Positions 18,265 through 26,557 of a DNA stretch of 64,000 bases are shown here, in pieces. Source of the stretch: CAWGYQ01 sp963817395 (GTDB taxonomy: Bacteria > Acidobacteriota > Vicinamibacteria > Vicinamibacterales > CAVPJW01). Location of the stretch: positions 682,001 to 746,000 of the forward strand of contig CAWFOC010000004.1 in assembly GCA_963817395.1 (NCBI GenBank). Direction: 5' to 3'. Position 1 is the stretch's first letter; every line of letters begins with the position of its first letter. The notes beneath the pieces are model-generated. The model was given only the letters and a program-made list of their open reading frames with translations, did not search any database and was not told the DNA's origin. The position numbers and the translations under genes are program-made.

Positions 18265-18957
18265 TCAGCCGCGCTTCGTCTGCTTCTTCTTGACCGGCGC
18301 CCTCTTCGATTTCTTTGCCGCCGCCTTCGCGATCACGCTCGCCAGCAGCGCGCCGGTCTGGCCCCCACTGACCGGACGGTTGGTGCGCCAGATTTCCGGG
18401 TTGTCGGCGGCGAGGATGTCCTCGAGGTCTCCGCCGCTCTTCACGCTCAGTGGCGCGAATTCGGCGATGTCTATTGGACCGGCCCACTCGTCACGGTGCT
18501 TGATGAGCAGCCAGCTTCGACCGTCTGATCCCCGCGTGCGAACGAGCACCCAGGACCCCTTCAGCTTGAATCCGTTGAGCGTGAACTTGACATCTCCTTT
18601 GCGAAGGGCCGCGCCAACATCCTCGGCTTCGGGCGTCCAGGTTCCCCGATCCCACAGCATGACGATACCGGCGCCGTAACCCTCTGGAATGACACCCTCG
18701 AATTCGCCGTACTCGACCGGGTGATCCTCGACATGCATCGCCAGCCGCTTGACTGAGGGATCGATGGACGGGCCCTTGGGGACCGCCCACGACAGCAGCA
18801 CGCCGTCGTGTTCGAGCCGAAGGTCATAGTGAAGATGGCTCGCGAGATGCTTCTGGACGCAAAAGAAACGCTCGGCGGTCGAGCGTCGCGTGATCTCGCC
18901 ACGCGGCTCGGGCGAGCGGGTGAAGTCGCGCTTGGCGCGGTATTTTTCGAGGGCCAT
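18265..18957 (-). CDS. Stand-alone DNA ligase D 3'-phosphoesterase domain protein
   Basis: A 230-aa protein equal to the N-terminal phosphoesterase (PE) domain of LigD, without ligase or polymerase parts. The family core FFCVQKHLASHLHYDLRLE contains the metal-binding His and Asp residues, followed by LSWAVPKGPSIDP, GEFEGVIPEGYGAGIVMLWD and WLLIKHRDEWA. The PE domain trims 3'-phosphate and ribonucleoside ends at breaks. A Lys/Arg-rich tail (AAAKKSKRAPVKKKQTKRG) probably binds DNA. No ku or ligase gene is in the window. Its start lies 95 bp from the start of the radical SAM gene. Confidence 0.9.
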   Translation of the reverse strand: MALEKYRAKRDFTRSPEPRGEITRRSTAERFFCVQKHLASHLHYDLRLEHDGVLLSWAVPKGPSIDPSVKRLAMHVEDHPVEYGEFEGVIPEGYGAGIVMLWDRGTWTPEAEDVGAALRKGDVKFTLNGFKLKGSWVLVRTRGSDGRSWLLIKHRDEWAGPIDIAEFAPLSVKSGGDLEDILAADNPEIWRTNRPVSGGQTGALLASVIAKAAAKKSKRAPVKKKQTKRG

Positions 18958-19052
18958 CGTTGAGACGAGGGCGGGGAGTGCGCGCCCTGTCCGTCTACGT
19001 TACACTCTCCACAGTTTACGACCAAGCAGACCGCAGCGGAGCGCGGCAGACG

Positions 19053-20462
19053 GTGAGTGAACATCACCAGGCCCCAACCGTTCTCTTGATCTCGACCTAT
19101 GAGCTGGGACGTCAGCCCTTCGGCCTGGCGTCTCCTGTGGCCTGGCTGCGCGCGGCGGGCGTGACCGTCACGCCGGTTGATGCCAGCCGCGAGCCGCCGA
19201 CCGAAGCCCAGGTGGTTGCAGCCGATCTCATCGGCTTCTATCTGCCGATGCACACGGCGACCAGGCTTGCCCTGCCCCTCATTCGTGCGGTCCGACTCGT
19301 CAACCCCCGTGCGCGACTCTGTTGCTACGGTATCTACGCGCCTCCCAACGCCGCCCTGCTCCGTAGTCTGGGCGTCGAGACGATTCTCGATGGCGAGTTC
19401 GAGCAGGACCTCGTCGACTGGGCGACCAGCGGCCGAACCGCCACCGCCACGCCGCCCGCAACCAGGTCCGGGCCGCCGCGTCTGCGGTTTCTGGTGCCCG
19501 ACCGCCGCGGCCTCCCGCCGCTTTCCGACTACGCGGCTCTGCAGATGCCCGACGGCCGGCGGCGGCGTGTTGGCTACACCGAAGCCAGCCGGGGATGTCG
19601 CCATCTCTGCCGTCATTGTCCGGTCGTCCCGATCTACGAAGGTCACTTCCGCGTCGTCGATCCCGACATCGTGCTGGCCGACATTCGCGCGCAGGTCAAC
19701 CTGGGTGCAGAGCACATCACCTTCGGCGATCCCGATTTCTTCAATGGTGTCGGCCATGCGATGAAGATTGTCGGCCGGCTCGCGCGTGAATGGCCGACGC
19801 TCACCTACGACGCGACCATCAAAGTGGAACACCTGCTCCGTTACGGCGACCGGCTCGAGACTCTTCGGGACACGGGCTGCGCGTTCGTCACCACCGCCGC
19901 CGAGTCCATCGACGACGGTGTTCTCGCGAAGCTCGAGAAGGGGCATACCCGCGACGATTTTGCGCGCGTGGTGAGGTTCTGCAGAGACCTTGACCTGCCG
20001 CTCGCGCCCACCTTCGTCGCCTTCACGCCCTGGACGTCGGTGGAGGGCTATTGCGACCTGCTCGACGCCATTCTGGAGCTCGATCTGATTGAGCATGTCG
20101 CGCCCATTCAACTCGCCATCCGTCTGCTGCTTCCGCAGGGATCGCGGCTCCTCGACATCCCGGATGTCGCGGCGAGAATCGAATCGTTCGAGCCGGCCAC
20201 GTTGATGCACAAGTGGACGAACGCTGATCCGCGCGTGGACCGTCTGCACGCAGAGGTGGTGTCCATTGTCGGTGGCCAGGCCGGCGTTAGCCGTTCGGCG
20301 ACCTTCAATCGCATCCTCTCGTGCGCGAACGCCTATGCGGATCGACACCTGAATCTCGGTCACCTCGACGCTCCACGCTCCAGTCGCGCAACCGTGCCCT
20401 ATCTCACCGAACCTTGGTACTGTTGAGCTGAGCCCACCGAAGAGCCGGTGGCTCTTGTGTAA
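19053..20462 (+). CDS. Radical SAM selenoprotein with CUAEP tail (UGA at 20424 read as Sec)
   Basis: A 469-aa enzyme if the in-frame TGA at 20424-20426 is read as selenocysteine. The N-terminal half resembles a B12-binding/Rossmann region (PTVLLISTYELGRQ). The radical SAM [4Fe-4S] motif is CRHLCRHC (Cys182, 186, 189), followed by GAEHITFGDPDFFNG. The conventional frame ends LTEPWYC and then TGA; reading on gives Cys457-Sec458-Ala-Glu-Pro plus eight residues to TAA 20460-20462. This matches the CUAEP/CCAEP tail that names a known radical SAM (seleno)protein family, and a SECIS-like hairpin follows. Start GTG 19053 precedes the Rossmann strand; the frame is open to 18960. The reaction is unknown. 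An ATP-grasp gene follows directly. Confidence 0.88.
20424..20456 (+). promoter_or_regulatory. Selenocysteine UGA and bacterial SECIS-like hairpin
   Basis: After TGA (20424-20426) there is a perfect 7-bp stem, AAGAGCC (20440-20446) with GGCTCTT (20450-20456), closing a three-base GGT loop (20447-20449). Twenty bases separate the TGA from the loop. Bacterial SECIS elements are expected within about 16-37 bases of the UGA with a GU-containing apical loop, so position and loop both fit. SelB would bind here. The hairpin lies inside the read-through coding region and reaches the start of the next gene. Confidence 0.8.
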
Positions 20463-20463
20463 C

Positions 20464-21723
20464 GTGCGCGTTCTCCTGCTGGCCACCACGACTGGTTACC
20501 AGACCCGAAGCTTCGGTGAGGCTGCGCTGCGGTGCGGCATTGATCTCGTGCTGTCGACCGACCGGTGCCATCAGCTCGACGATCCATGGCGCGATGGGGC
20601 AGTGCCCATCAGGTTCTACGAGGAAGACGCATCAGTCGATCGCCTCATCGCGGCTGCTGGCGCCCAGCGGGTCGATGGCGTGCTCGCGCTCGGCGACCGG
20701 ACGACGGTTATCGCTGCGCGTGTGGCAGCCCGCCTTGGGCTCCCTGGCAACCCGCCAGAGGCCGCAGCCATCAGCCGAAGCAAGCTGGCCACGCGTCGGG
20801 CCCTGGCAGCCGCCGGGCTCCCGCAACCCTGGTTTCGTGTGGCGCATCTGGATCAGGACCCGCGACTCCTCATCCGTAACATCGGCTTTCCTTGCGTGGT
20901 GAAGCCACTGGCCCTCTCGGGCAGTCGCGGCGTGATGCGTGCCGACGACCCCGATGCCTTCATCGATCGCTTCGACCGGCTCGGACGGATTCTCTGGCAG
21001 AAGGACGTGCGCAGCATGCGCGATCCGGAGAACGACCGCATCCTCGTCGAGGGCTTCGTGCCGGGCGCGGAGTTCGCCGTGGAGGGCCTGCTCGAGCACG
21101 GCCGGCTCCGGACACTGGCCATCTTCGACAAACCCGATCCATTGAATGGGCCGTTTTTCGAGGAGTCGATCTACGTCACGCCGTCACGCCTGCCTCAGGC
21201 TCGCCAGGTCGCGGTGATGGAGACAATCGAGCGCGCGGCGGCGGCCATCGGCCTCTATCACGGACCGATCCACGCGGAGTGCCGCGCGTCCGATGAGGTC
21301 GTCGTGCTCGAAATCGCCGCGCGGCCCATCGGCGGGCTCTGCGCGCGGATGCTCGAGTTCGCAGACGGGGCGGGCTCCAGGGTTGGGCTCGAAGAGCTGC
21401 TGTTGCGGCACGCCGCGGGTGAGGCCACGGCGTCATTTCAACCCGTCGCGTCCGCGACGGGCGTCATGATGATCCCGATCCCGGGGCGCGGAGTGTACCG
21501 GGGCGTCGAGGGGCTCGAAGCGGCGCTGGCCGTGGAGGGGATTTCCGAGATCCAGATGACGGCGAAGTCTGAGCAGATGCTGGTGCCCCTGCCCGAGGGC
21601 GCCAGCTACCTGGGATTCATCTTCGCCAGAGCCGACACGTCGGCTGAGGCTGAACACGCTTTGCGCGTCGCCCACAGCCAACTGCGGGTTCGACTCGATC
21701 CAGCCCTGCTGCTCGTGGAATAG
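20464..21723 (+). CDS. ATP-grasp domain protein, probable partner of the radical SAM selenoprotein
   Basis: About 419 aa. It has a pre-ATP domain (about residues 1-105), a central ATP-grasp fold with the ATP-lysine in GFPCVVKPLALSGSRGV and the metal-binding region VVLEIAARPIGGLCARM, and a C-terminal lid. ATP-grasp enzymes ligate a carboxylate to an amine or thiol through an acyl phosphate. GTG 20464 begins one base after the TAA of the read-through selenoprotein; TTG 20455 is an alternative lying inside the SECIS stem. The substrate is unknown. The tight linkage suggests the two enzymes act in one pathway. Confidence 0.88.
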   Translation: MRVLLLATTTGYQTRSFGEAALRCGIDLVLSTDRCHQLDDPWRDGAVPIRFYEEDASVDRLIAAAGAQRVDGVLALGDRTTVIAARVAARLGLPGNPPEAAAISRSKLATRRALAAAGLPQPWFRVAHLDQDPRLLIRNIGFPCVVKPLALSGSRGVMRADDPDAFIDRFDRLGRILWQKDVRSMRDPENDRILVEGFVPGAEFAVEGLLEHGRLRTLAIFDKPDPLNGPFFEESIYVTPSRLPQARQVAVMETIERAAAAIGLYHGPIHAECRASDEVVVLEIAARPIGGLCARMLEFADGAGSRVGLEELLLRHAAGEATASFQPVASATGVMMIPIPGRGVYRGVEGLEAALAVEGISEIQMTAKSEQMLVPLPEGASYLGFIFARADTSAEAEHALRVAHSQLRVRLDPALLLVE

Positions 21724-21788
21724 CACCTACCGACGTGTATCAGTCGCGTCAACCGCGGATTGTCGCGGTTAGAGCGATGGTGAGGGGG

Positions 21789-22115
21789 TCATTGCTTGCT
21801 TTGCTGCGGCACATAGCCCGGCGGCAAGGCGGCGCTTTCGCCGAAGAAGAATTCCTCCATGTACTTGGCCATCAAGTCTTGAGCCTCCTTTTGCCACGGC
21901 ATCAGGCGGTACTCGTTGAGGATCATCTTCATACGATCTTCCCAGAGCTTCCACGCGTCGCGCGACACGTTGTCGAAGATTCGCTGACCGAGCTCGCCGG
22001 GCCATGGCGGCACGTCCAGCCCCGGAAGATCCTTCTGAAATTTCACACAGAACACACGGCGCGACGACTTTGGTTCGTCCGGCGGACCGGACTGTGGTGG
22101 CGAGCACGGGCTCAT
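21789..22115 (-). CDS. yggX: Probable Fe(2+)-trafficking protein YggX
   Basis: A 108-aa protein matching YggX: VFCVKFQKDLPGLDVPPWPG, then a long helix (WKLWEDRMKMILNEYRLMPW) and YMEEFFFGE. YggX protects iron-sulfur clusters from oxidation and is linked to iron recycling. Start ATG 22115 has GGAGGG about 7 bp upstream. The conserved core begins about 20 residues later, so the N-terminal extension (Pro/Ser-rich) is atypical and may be partly artefactual. It is divergent from a small Cys protein at 22205. Confidence 0.9.
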   Translation of the reverse strand: MSPCSPPQSGPPDEPKSSRRVFCVKFQKDLPGLDVPPWPGELGQRIFDNVSRDAWKLWEDRMKMILNEYRLMPWQKEAQDLMAKYMEEFFFGESAALPPGYVPQQSKQ

Positions 22116-22204
22116 ACGAAACCCTCCAATCGTTCTGCCCATCTTACGTCGAGCGCGGGGCTGCGTCGTTGAGCCTTACCAAACATGGGCGTATCATGGG
22201 TCGA

Positions 22205-22438
22205 ATGAGCACAGCACCGATGGAGCCTGAGTCGCGACATCGAGTCTGCTGGTACAGCCGCCGCACCTCTGAGCTTCCACTCAATCTCGGCTTCCACGTC
22301 ACCATCGAGGATGGCGAGCTGTTGTTCTGCTCGCATCCAATGTGGTTCCCGGTCGTGGGATACGACTTCGACATCCGCAATTGCGATACCTGTGATTACT
22401 TCCGTGCTCGCGCTCGCCCGGCGGGGTCTGCGGCGTGA
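22205..22438 (+). CDS. Small Cys-rich protein, function unknown
   Basis: A 77-aa hydrophilic protein with four Cys: one in HRVCWYSRR, one in LLFCSHP, and a pair in NCDTCDYF. The pattern fits a small metal- or redox-binding domain, but I do not recognise a family. ATG 22205 or the in-frame ATG 22196 can start it. It is divergent from yggX with about 90 bp between starts. Low GC/codon anomalies are not obvious. Confidence 0.55.
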   Translation: MSTAPMEPESRHRVCWYSRRTSELPLNLGFHVTIEDGELLFCSHPMWFPVVGYDFDIRNCDTCDYFRARARPAGSAA

Positions 22439-22727
22439 ACCGCCCTGCAGCGTCACCGTCAGCGGTGCCCACGTGGTAAGGCCATTCACGCGAGCACGCG
22501 AACTGTAGCAATCGGCTCCACCCACGTAACGCTCAATGGCTGAGCTTGCCGCATTTCTCGCGGTCTTCTCGCAGGCTTTCAGAGCCCTCGCGGATAGCTG
22601 TGCTGGCACGACGTTTGTAGTTCGGCCGTAGCGGTGGCGCACCCTCGCATCGGGGAAGCGAGACGGTCGGCCCGATTTCGAGATGGCGCGTCGGATGTGA
22701 ACGACCAGCGAACCAGGAGGCCCAACG
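22439..22727. other. Intergenic region upstream of the KGG protein, with a possible sigma-54-like site
   Basis: No gene is visible in these 289 bp. One feature stands out: TGGCACG at 22604-22610 followed after four bases by TTGTA, resembling the sigma-54 consensus TGGCAC-N5-TTGCW with one mismatch (the -12 GC is GT). A good ribosome-binding site (AGGAGG) lies about 9 bp before ATG 22728. The promoter call is weak and rests on one site. Confidence 0.3.
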
Positions 22728-22985
22728 GTGATGACAACTGAACGTAAGGAGCGTCGCGGTTTCGCGTCGATGTCTCCGGAAAAGCAGCGAGAGATCGCGA
22801 GCAAGGGCGGACGCGCCGCGCATGCCAAGGGCACCGCGCACGAATGGACGCCGGAGGAAGCGCGCACCGCCGGAAGGCGAGGCGGGCAGGTGAGCCGTGG
22901 TGGTCGAGGCCGACTGCCGGGCGCGCTGACCGGGCTCGAGTCGTCAGCCGGCACCCTGCCTGGTAATACGGACAACCCGCGATAA
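22728..22985 (+). CDS. KGG-repeat stress-induced protein
   Basis: An 85-aa highly charged protein with the KGG/GsiB-type repeats: MSPEKQREIASKGGRAAHAKG and WTPEEARTAGRRGGQVSRGG. Such small hydrophilin-like proteins are induced by general stress or desiccation. The rest is a Gly/Arg-rich tail. AGGAGG precedes ATG 22728, with ATG 22731 just after. It faces the convergent molybdopterin oxidoreductase, 35 bp away. Confidence 0.85.
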   Translation: MMTTERKERRGFASMSPEKQREIASKGGRAAHAKGTAHEWTPEEARTAGRRGGQVSRGGRGRLPGALTGLESSAGTLPGNTDNPR

Positions 22986-23020
22986 GTCACGGGGTGGCCG
23001 GCGCGGTCGAGGTCGAGATG

Positions 23021-25050
23021 TCAGGAGCCGGCTTTCTCGACTTCGACCCGGGCGTCGTTGAAGCACGCGCCTCCGCCCAGATCGGTCAGGCTGTCAGGCG
23101 CCAGTGTGGTTGCGGTGGCGCCGTTCAGGGTGCTCTTGCGCCAGAGCCCCTTCGGCAGCGACACGGTGCCCTGCCTCACTGAATCCTCGACACGCAGCAG
23201 ACACGTCACACTGCCCAGCTCGTTGAAGACCCGGACCGCGTCATCGCGCTCCAGACCCCGACGCGCCGCATCGGCCGGGTGCATCACGAGCCGCGCCATC
23301 GCCCCCAATTCGCCGAGCGTCGAGCTGATCGTGCGATCACTGGCCGGTGAGATCAGCGCCAGCGGAAAACGTGGTGTCGCCGGATCGGGTTGAAAGGCAT
23401 ACAGACCCGCCGGTGCCTCCGATGCCAGGGTCGCTGGGGAAGAGGTCGATGCGGCCATCCGGAGTATTCGGAAAAACGTTCACGAATTGCACGGGGCTGA
23501 AGCCGCACGGTGGCGTCGCCCGCTGGTCGGCCTTGAGACGATCGCCTGCCCCGGGAGGCAGCTCGTCGAGAATGCGCAGCAACATTTCGAGCTCGTTTCC
23601 CGCGTCATCGTCCCGCCCGAGACCGAGCCGCTGACACAGCTCACCAAACACATCGACATTGGTGCGGGCCTCGCCCACGGGCTCGATGACGGGACGTGTC
23701 AGCTGCAGACTGATCGAGCCGTAGCCCTTCGCAAAGTCATACGCTTCGAGAAACGTGGTTGCCGGCAGGACGAGATCGGCGTAGGCCGCCGTATCCGTCA
23801 TGACCTGATCGAAGACGACGGTGAAGAGATCTTCGCGCTCGAGGCCCCGGAGCACCCGGCTCTGGTCGGGGTTGGTGACCGCGGCATTCGAGTTGTAGAC
23901 GAACAGCACCTTGACCGGGGGCGAGTCGATATTCCGTCAGCGCCCGGCCCAGGTGATTCATGTTGACGAGCCGCGTCGGTGGCTCGTCCTCGCGGACCCA
24001 CGTGCGGGTGATGTTCCAGGCGGACGAGTTGCTCATCGTGTACCCGCCGCCACGCACGCCGAACTTGCCGGCAACGGCCGGCAACGCCAGCACGGCCATC
24101 ACGGCGTTTCCACCATTGCGGTTCCGCTCGAGACCCCAGCCGCACCGGATGACCGCCGGCGACGAGTCGGCGTAGAGCCGCGCGAAGGCTTCGAGCGCAT
24201 CCGCGCCAACCCCTGCCGTCTCGGCGGCACGGTCGAATGTCCAGGGCGAGGCTCGCTCACGAAGCTGATCGAAGCCGTGGGCATGACGGGCCAGGAACTC
24301 CAGATCCGCTCGTCCCTCTTCGAAAAGGAACCGGTGAACGGCCAGCGCCACGGCGACGTCAGTGCCCGGACGAATGGCCAGGTGGATGTCGGCCTGGCGC
24401 GCCAGCGGTGTCGCGCGCGGATCCACGACGACCAGCCGCGCACCCTTGCGCCGCGCCGCTCGAATCCGCGGCACGAGATGAATGCCTGACGCTGAAGGGT
24501 TGGCGCCCCAGACGACGATCAGACTGGCGTGCTCGAAGTCCTCGTACGCCACCGAGGGCATTTTTCCGTACAGCGCTCCCGCAACCGCACCGGTCGGCGC
24601 CGCGCAGACGGTCCGTGCCAGACGAGATGCGCCGAGACGCCGGAAGAGCAGGGCGTCCGTCGTGTCCTGCGTCAGCAAGCCGTTCGACCCGCCGTACGAG
24701 AACGGCAGGATGGCTTCGCCGCCCCACCGGTCGCGCACCTCGGAAATGCGCGCGACCAGAAGTTCCATCGCTTCGTCCCATCCGACGCGCTTGAATCGTC
24801 CTGCCCCCTTGCGCCCGTTCCGGACGGCCGGAAAGAGCAGCCGCGCGTCACCGTAGACGCGGTCTCCGAAACGGCGCACCTTGGCGCAGATGTACCCGCC
24901 CGTGTCAGGGTTGCGGTCCGATCCGTCGATCTTCACAACCTTGCCGTCCCGAACGGTGACCGCCAGACTACAGGCGTCGGGACAGTCGAGGGGGCAAGCG
25001 GTATCGAGAATTCCTTCGTGGGACGCGAGCGCGGTGGGCTGGCCGATCAC
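23021..25050 (-). CDS. Molybdopterin oxidoreductase (frameshifted near 23928 and 23437)
   Basis: Bis-MGD molybdo/tungsto-enzyme of the DMSO-reductase family, about 675 aa when both shifts are repaired. The N-terminus has the [4Fe-4S] ligands CPLDCPDAC and, further on, ICAKVRR. FGVRGGGYTMSNSSAWN and VVWGANPSASG are Mo-cofactor-binding segments. LFVYNSNAAVTNPDQ begins in frame two, and the C-terminal dinucleotide-binding domain (HPADAARRGLERDDAVRVFN) in frame three. Each break is fixed by removing one base. No signal peptide or Tat motif is visible, so it is probably cytoplasmic. The substrate is unknown; no partner electron-transfer subunit is adjacent. The upstream NDH-2 gene is divergent. 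Confidence 0.85.
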
Positions 25051-25239
25051 CCCGTTATTGTACTACCGCCCTCGCCAGCGACGCCCGATGGCGGTCGGCG
25101 CCATGCGCTGCGCCCAGTGGTCGCGCCACATACCGGCGAAGACGGAGACCCCAACGCGTGGCACGACCTGCGCATGGGTCGACGAAGCTCGTCCGAGCAC
25201 GCGACAATACGAGGCGGGAGCGTCGATCTCGAGGTTGAT

Positions 25240-26490
25240 ATGAGTGAGCCACGAGTGCCCACGATCGTCATCATCGGTGGCGGGTTCGCCGGATTGTCGG
25301 CCGCCAAGGCGCTTCATCGTGCGGCGGCGCGTGTCATCCTGCTCGATCGTCTCAATCACCACCTTTTCCAGCCGCTGCTCTATCAGGTTGCCACGGCCGC
25401 GTTGTCGCCAGGAGACATCGCCGCGCCGATCCGATGGGTCCTTTCTCGCCAACGGAACGTGCAGGTGTTGATGACGGAGGTGCAGAAAGTTGACCTGACC
25501 GCCCGGAAGGTCGTCGTTGAAGGCGGCGAAATCGCATACGACTACCTGATCCTCGCACCGGGTTCGACCAGTTCCTACTTCGGTCATCCGGAGTGGGCTT
25601 CCGCCGCTCCACCGCTCAAGACCCTTGAGGATGCCCTGGAAATCCGGCGACGCGTGCTCATGGTTTTTGAACTTGCCGAGCGCGAACGCGACTCGCGCGC
25701 CCGGGAACATCTCCTCACGTTCGTCATCGTCGGCGGGGGACCAACAGGTGTGGAGCTGGCTGGCGCCCTGATTGAAATCGCGCGGCACTCGGTGGTGCGC
25801 GACTTCCGGTCCATCCATCCGGAGACGACCCGTGTCATCCTCGTCGAGGCAGGCCCCAGTATTCTGCCGACGTTCCCGGAGGCGTTGCGTGCCACCGCCA
25901 GAGGCTCGCTCGAGCGATTGGGGGTGGAGGTGCGGGAACGGACGACCGTCACGGCCGTGGAGCCGGGCAGCGTGACGCTGGGAACCGAAACGGTGCGAGC
26001 CGGGACCGTACTCTGGGCCGCTGGCGTGGCGCCTTCGCCGCTGCTCTCTACTCTCGCGGTGCCGCTCGATCGAACAGGACGGGTCGTTGTCCAGCCAGAC
26101 CTGAGCCTCCCGGGCTTTGCGAACGCGTTTGTCGTGGGCGATGCCGCCGCGGTGCACAAGACCGACCGCACGTGGCTGCCGGGGCTGGCGCCGGTTGCCA
26201 TGCAGGAGGGCCGGCATGCGGCGCTCAACATCCTCCGCCGGATCCGAGACGAGCCCACGCGACCGTTCGCTTACGTCGACAAGGGCACTCTGGCGACGAT
26301 CGGTCGGGGATCGGCCATCGCCGACTTCGGTCGCGTGAAACTGTCAGGGTATGTGGCATGGCTCGCCTGGCTGTTCATTCACCTCATGATGCTCGTTGGC
26401 TTTCGCAATCGCGTTGTGGTTTTTGGGGAATGGGCCTGGGCGTACTTCACGGCTCAGCGACGCTTCCGCCTCATCACCCAGCGAAAGTAG
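25240..26490 (+). CDS. ndh: Type II NADH dehydrogenase / NAD(P)/FAD-dependent oxidoreductase
   Basis: A 416-aa FAD/NAD-binding flavoprotein that would oxidise NADH and reduce quinone without pumping protons. The FAD loop is VIIGGGFAGLSAAKAL, the NADH loop is FVIVGGGPTGVELAGAL, and the second FAD site is AFVVGDAAAV. LNHHLFQPLLYQVATAAL is typical of NDH-2. A C-terminal amphipathic/hydrophobic segment (AWLAWLFIHLMMLVGFRN) would anchor it to the membrane. ATG 25240 is 190 bp from the divergent molybdopterin gene. NDH-2 symbols are commonly applied to this family, but quinone use is inferred. Confidence 0.9.
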   Translation: MSEPRVPTIVIIGGGFAGLSAAKALHRAAARVILLDRLNHHLFQPLLYQVATAALSPGDIAAPIRWVLSRQRNVQVLMTEVQKVDLTARKVVVEGGEIAYDYLILAPGSTSSYFGHPEWASAAPPLKTLEDALEIRRRVLMVFELAERERDSRAREHLLTFVIVGGGPTGVELAGALIEIARHSVVRDFRSIHPETTRVILVEAGPSILPTFPEALRATARGSLERLGVEVRERTTVTAVEPGSVTLGTETVRAGTVLWAAGVAPSPLLSTLAVPLDRTGRVVVQPDLSLPGFANAFVVGDAAAVHKTDRTWLPGLAPVAMQEGRHAALNILRRIRDEPTRPFAYVDKGTLATIGRGSAIADFGRVKLSGYVAWLAWLFIHLMMLVGFRNRVVVFGEWAWAYFTAQRRFRLITQRK

Positions 26491-26557
26491 GCACGCCGCT
26501 CTACGGCCTCTCGATAATGCCGCGTCTGATAAGCTGAGCATTGCCGAGACAACTGCT

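Noticed and set aside
20424..20426. The TGA as a plain stop of the radical SAM gene.
   Set aside because: The following codons give the AEP of a known tail, a TAA follows 11 codons later, and a GGU-loop hairpin sits at SECIS distance; three coincidences are less likely than read-through.
18561..20489. A 642-residue open frame on the minus strand, antisense to the radical SAM gene.
   Set aside because: It has no domain motif, is full of Arg/Gly/Asp as expected for a shadow frame in high-GC DNA, and lies opposite a gene with clear motifs on the plus strand.
24529..25239. A long upstream extension of the NDH-2 open frame.
   Set aside because: It lies opposite the start of the molybdopterin gene, and the conserved FAD-binding strand begins only after ATG 25240.
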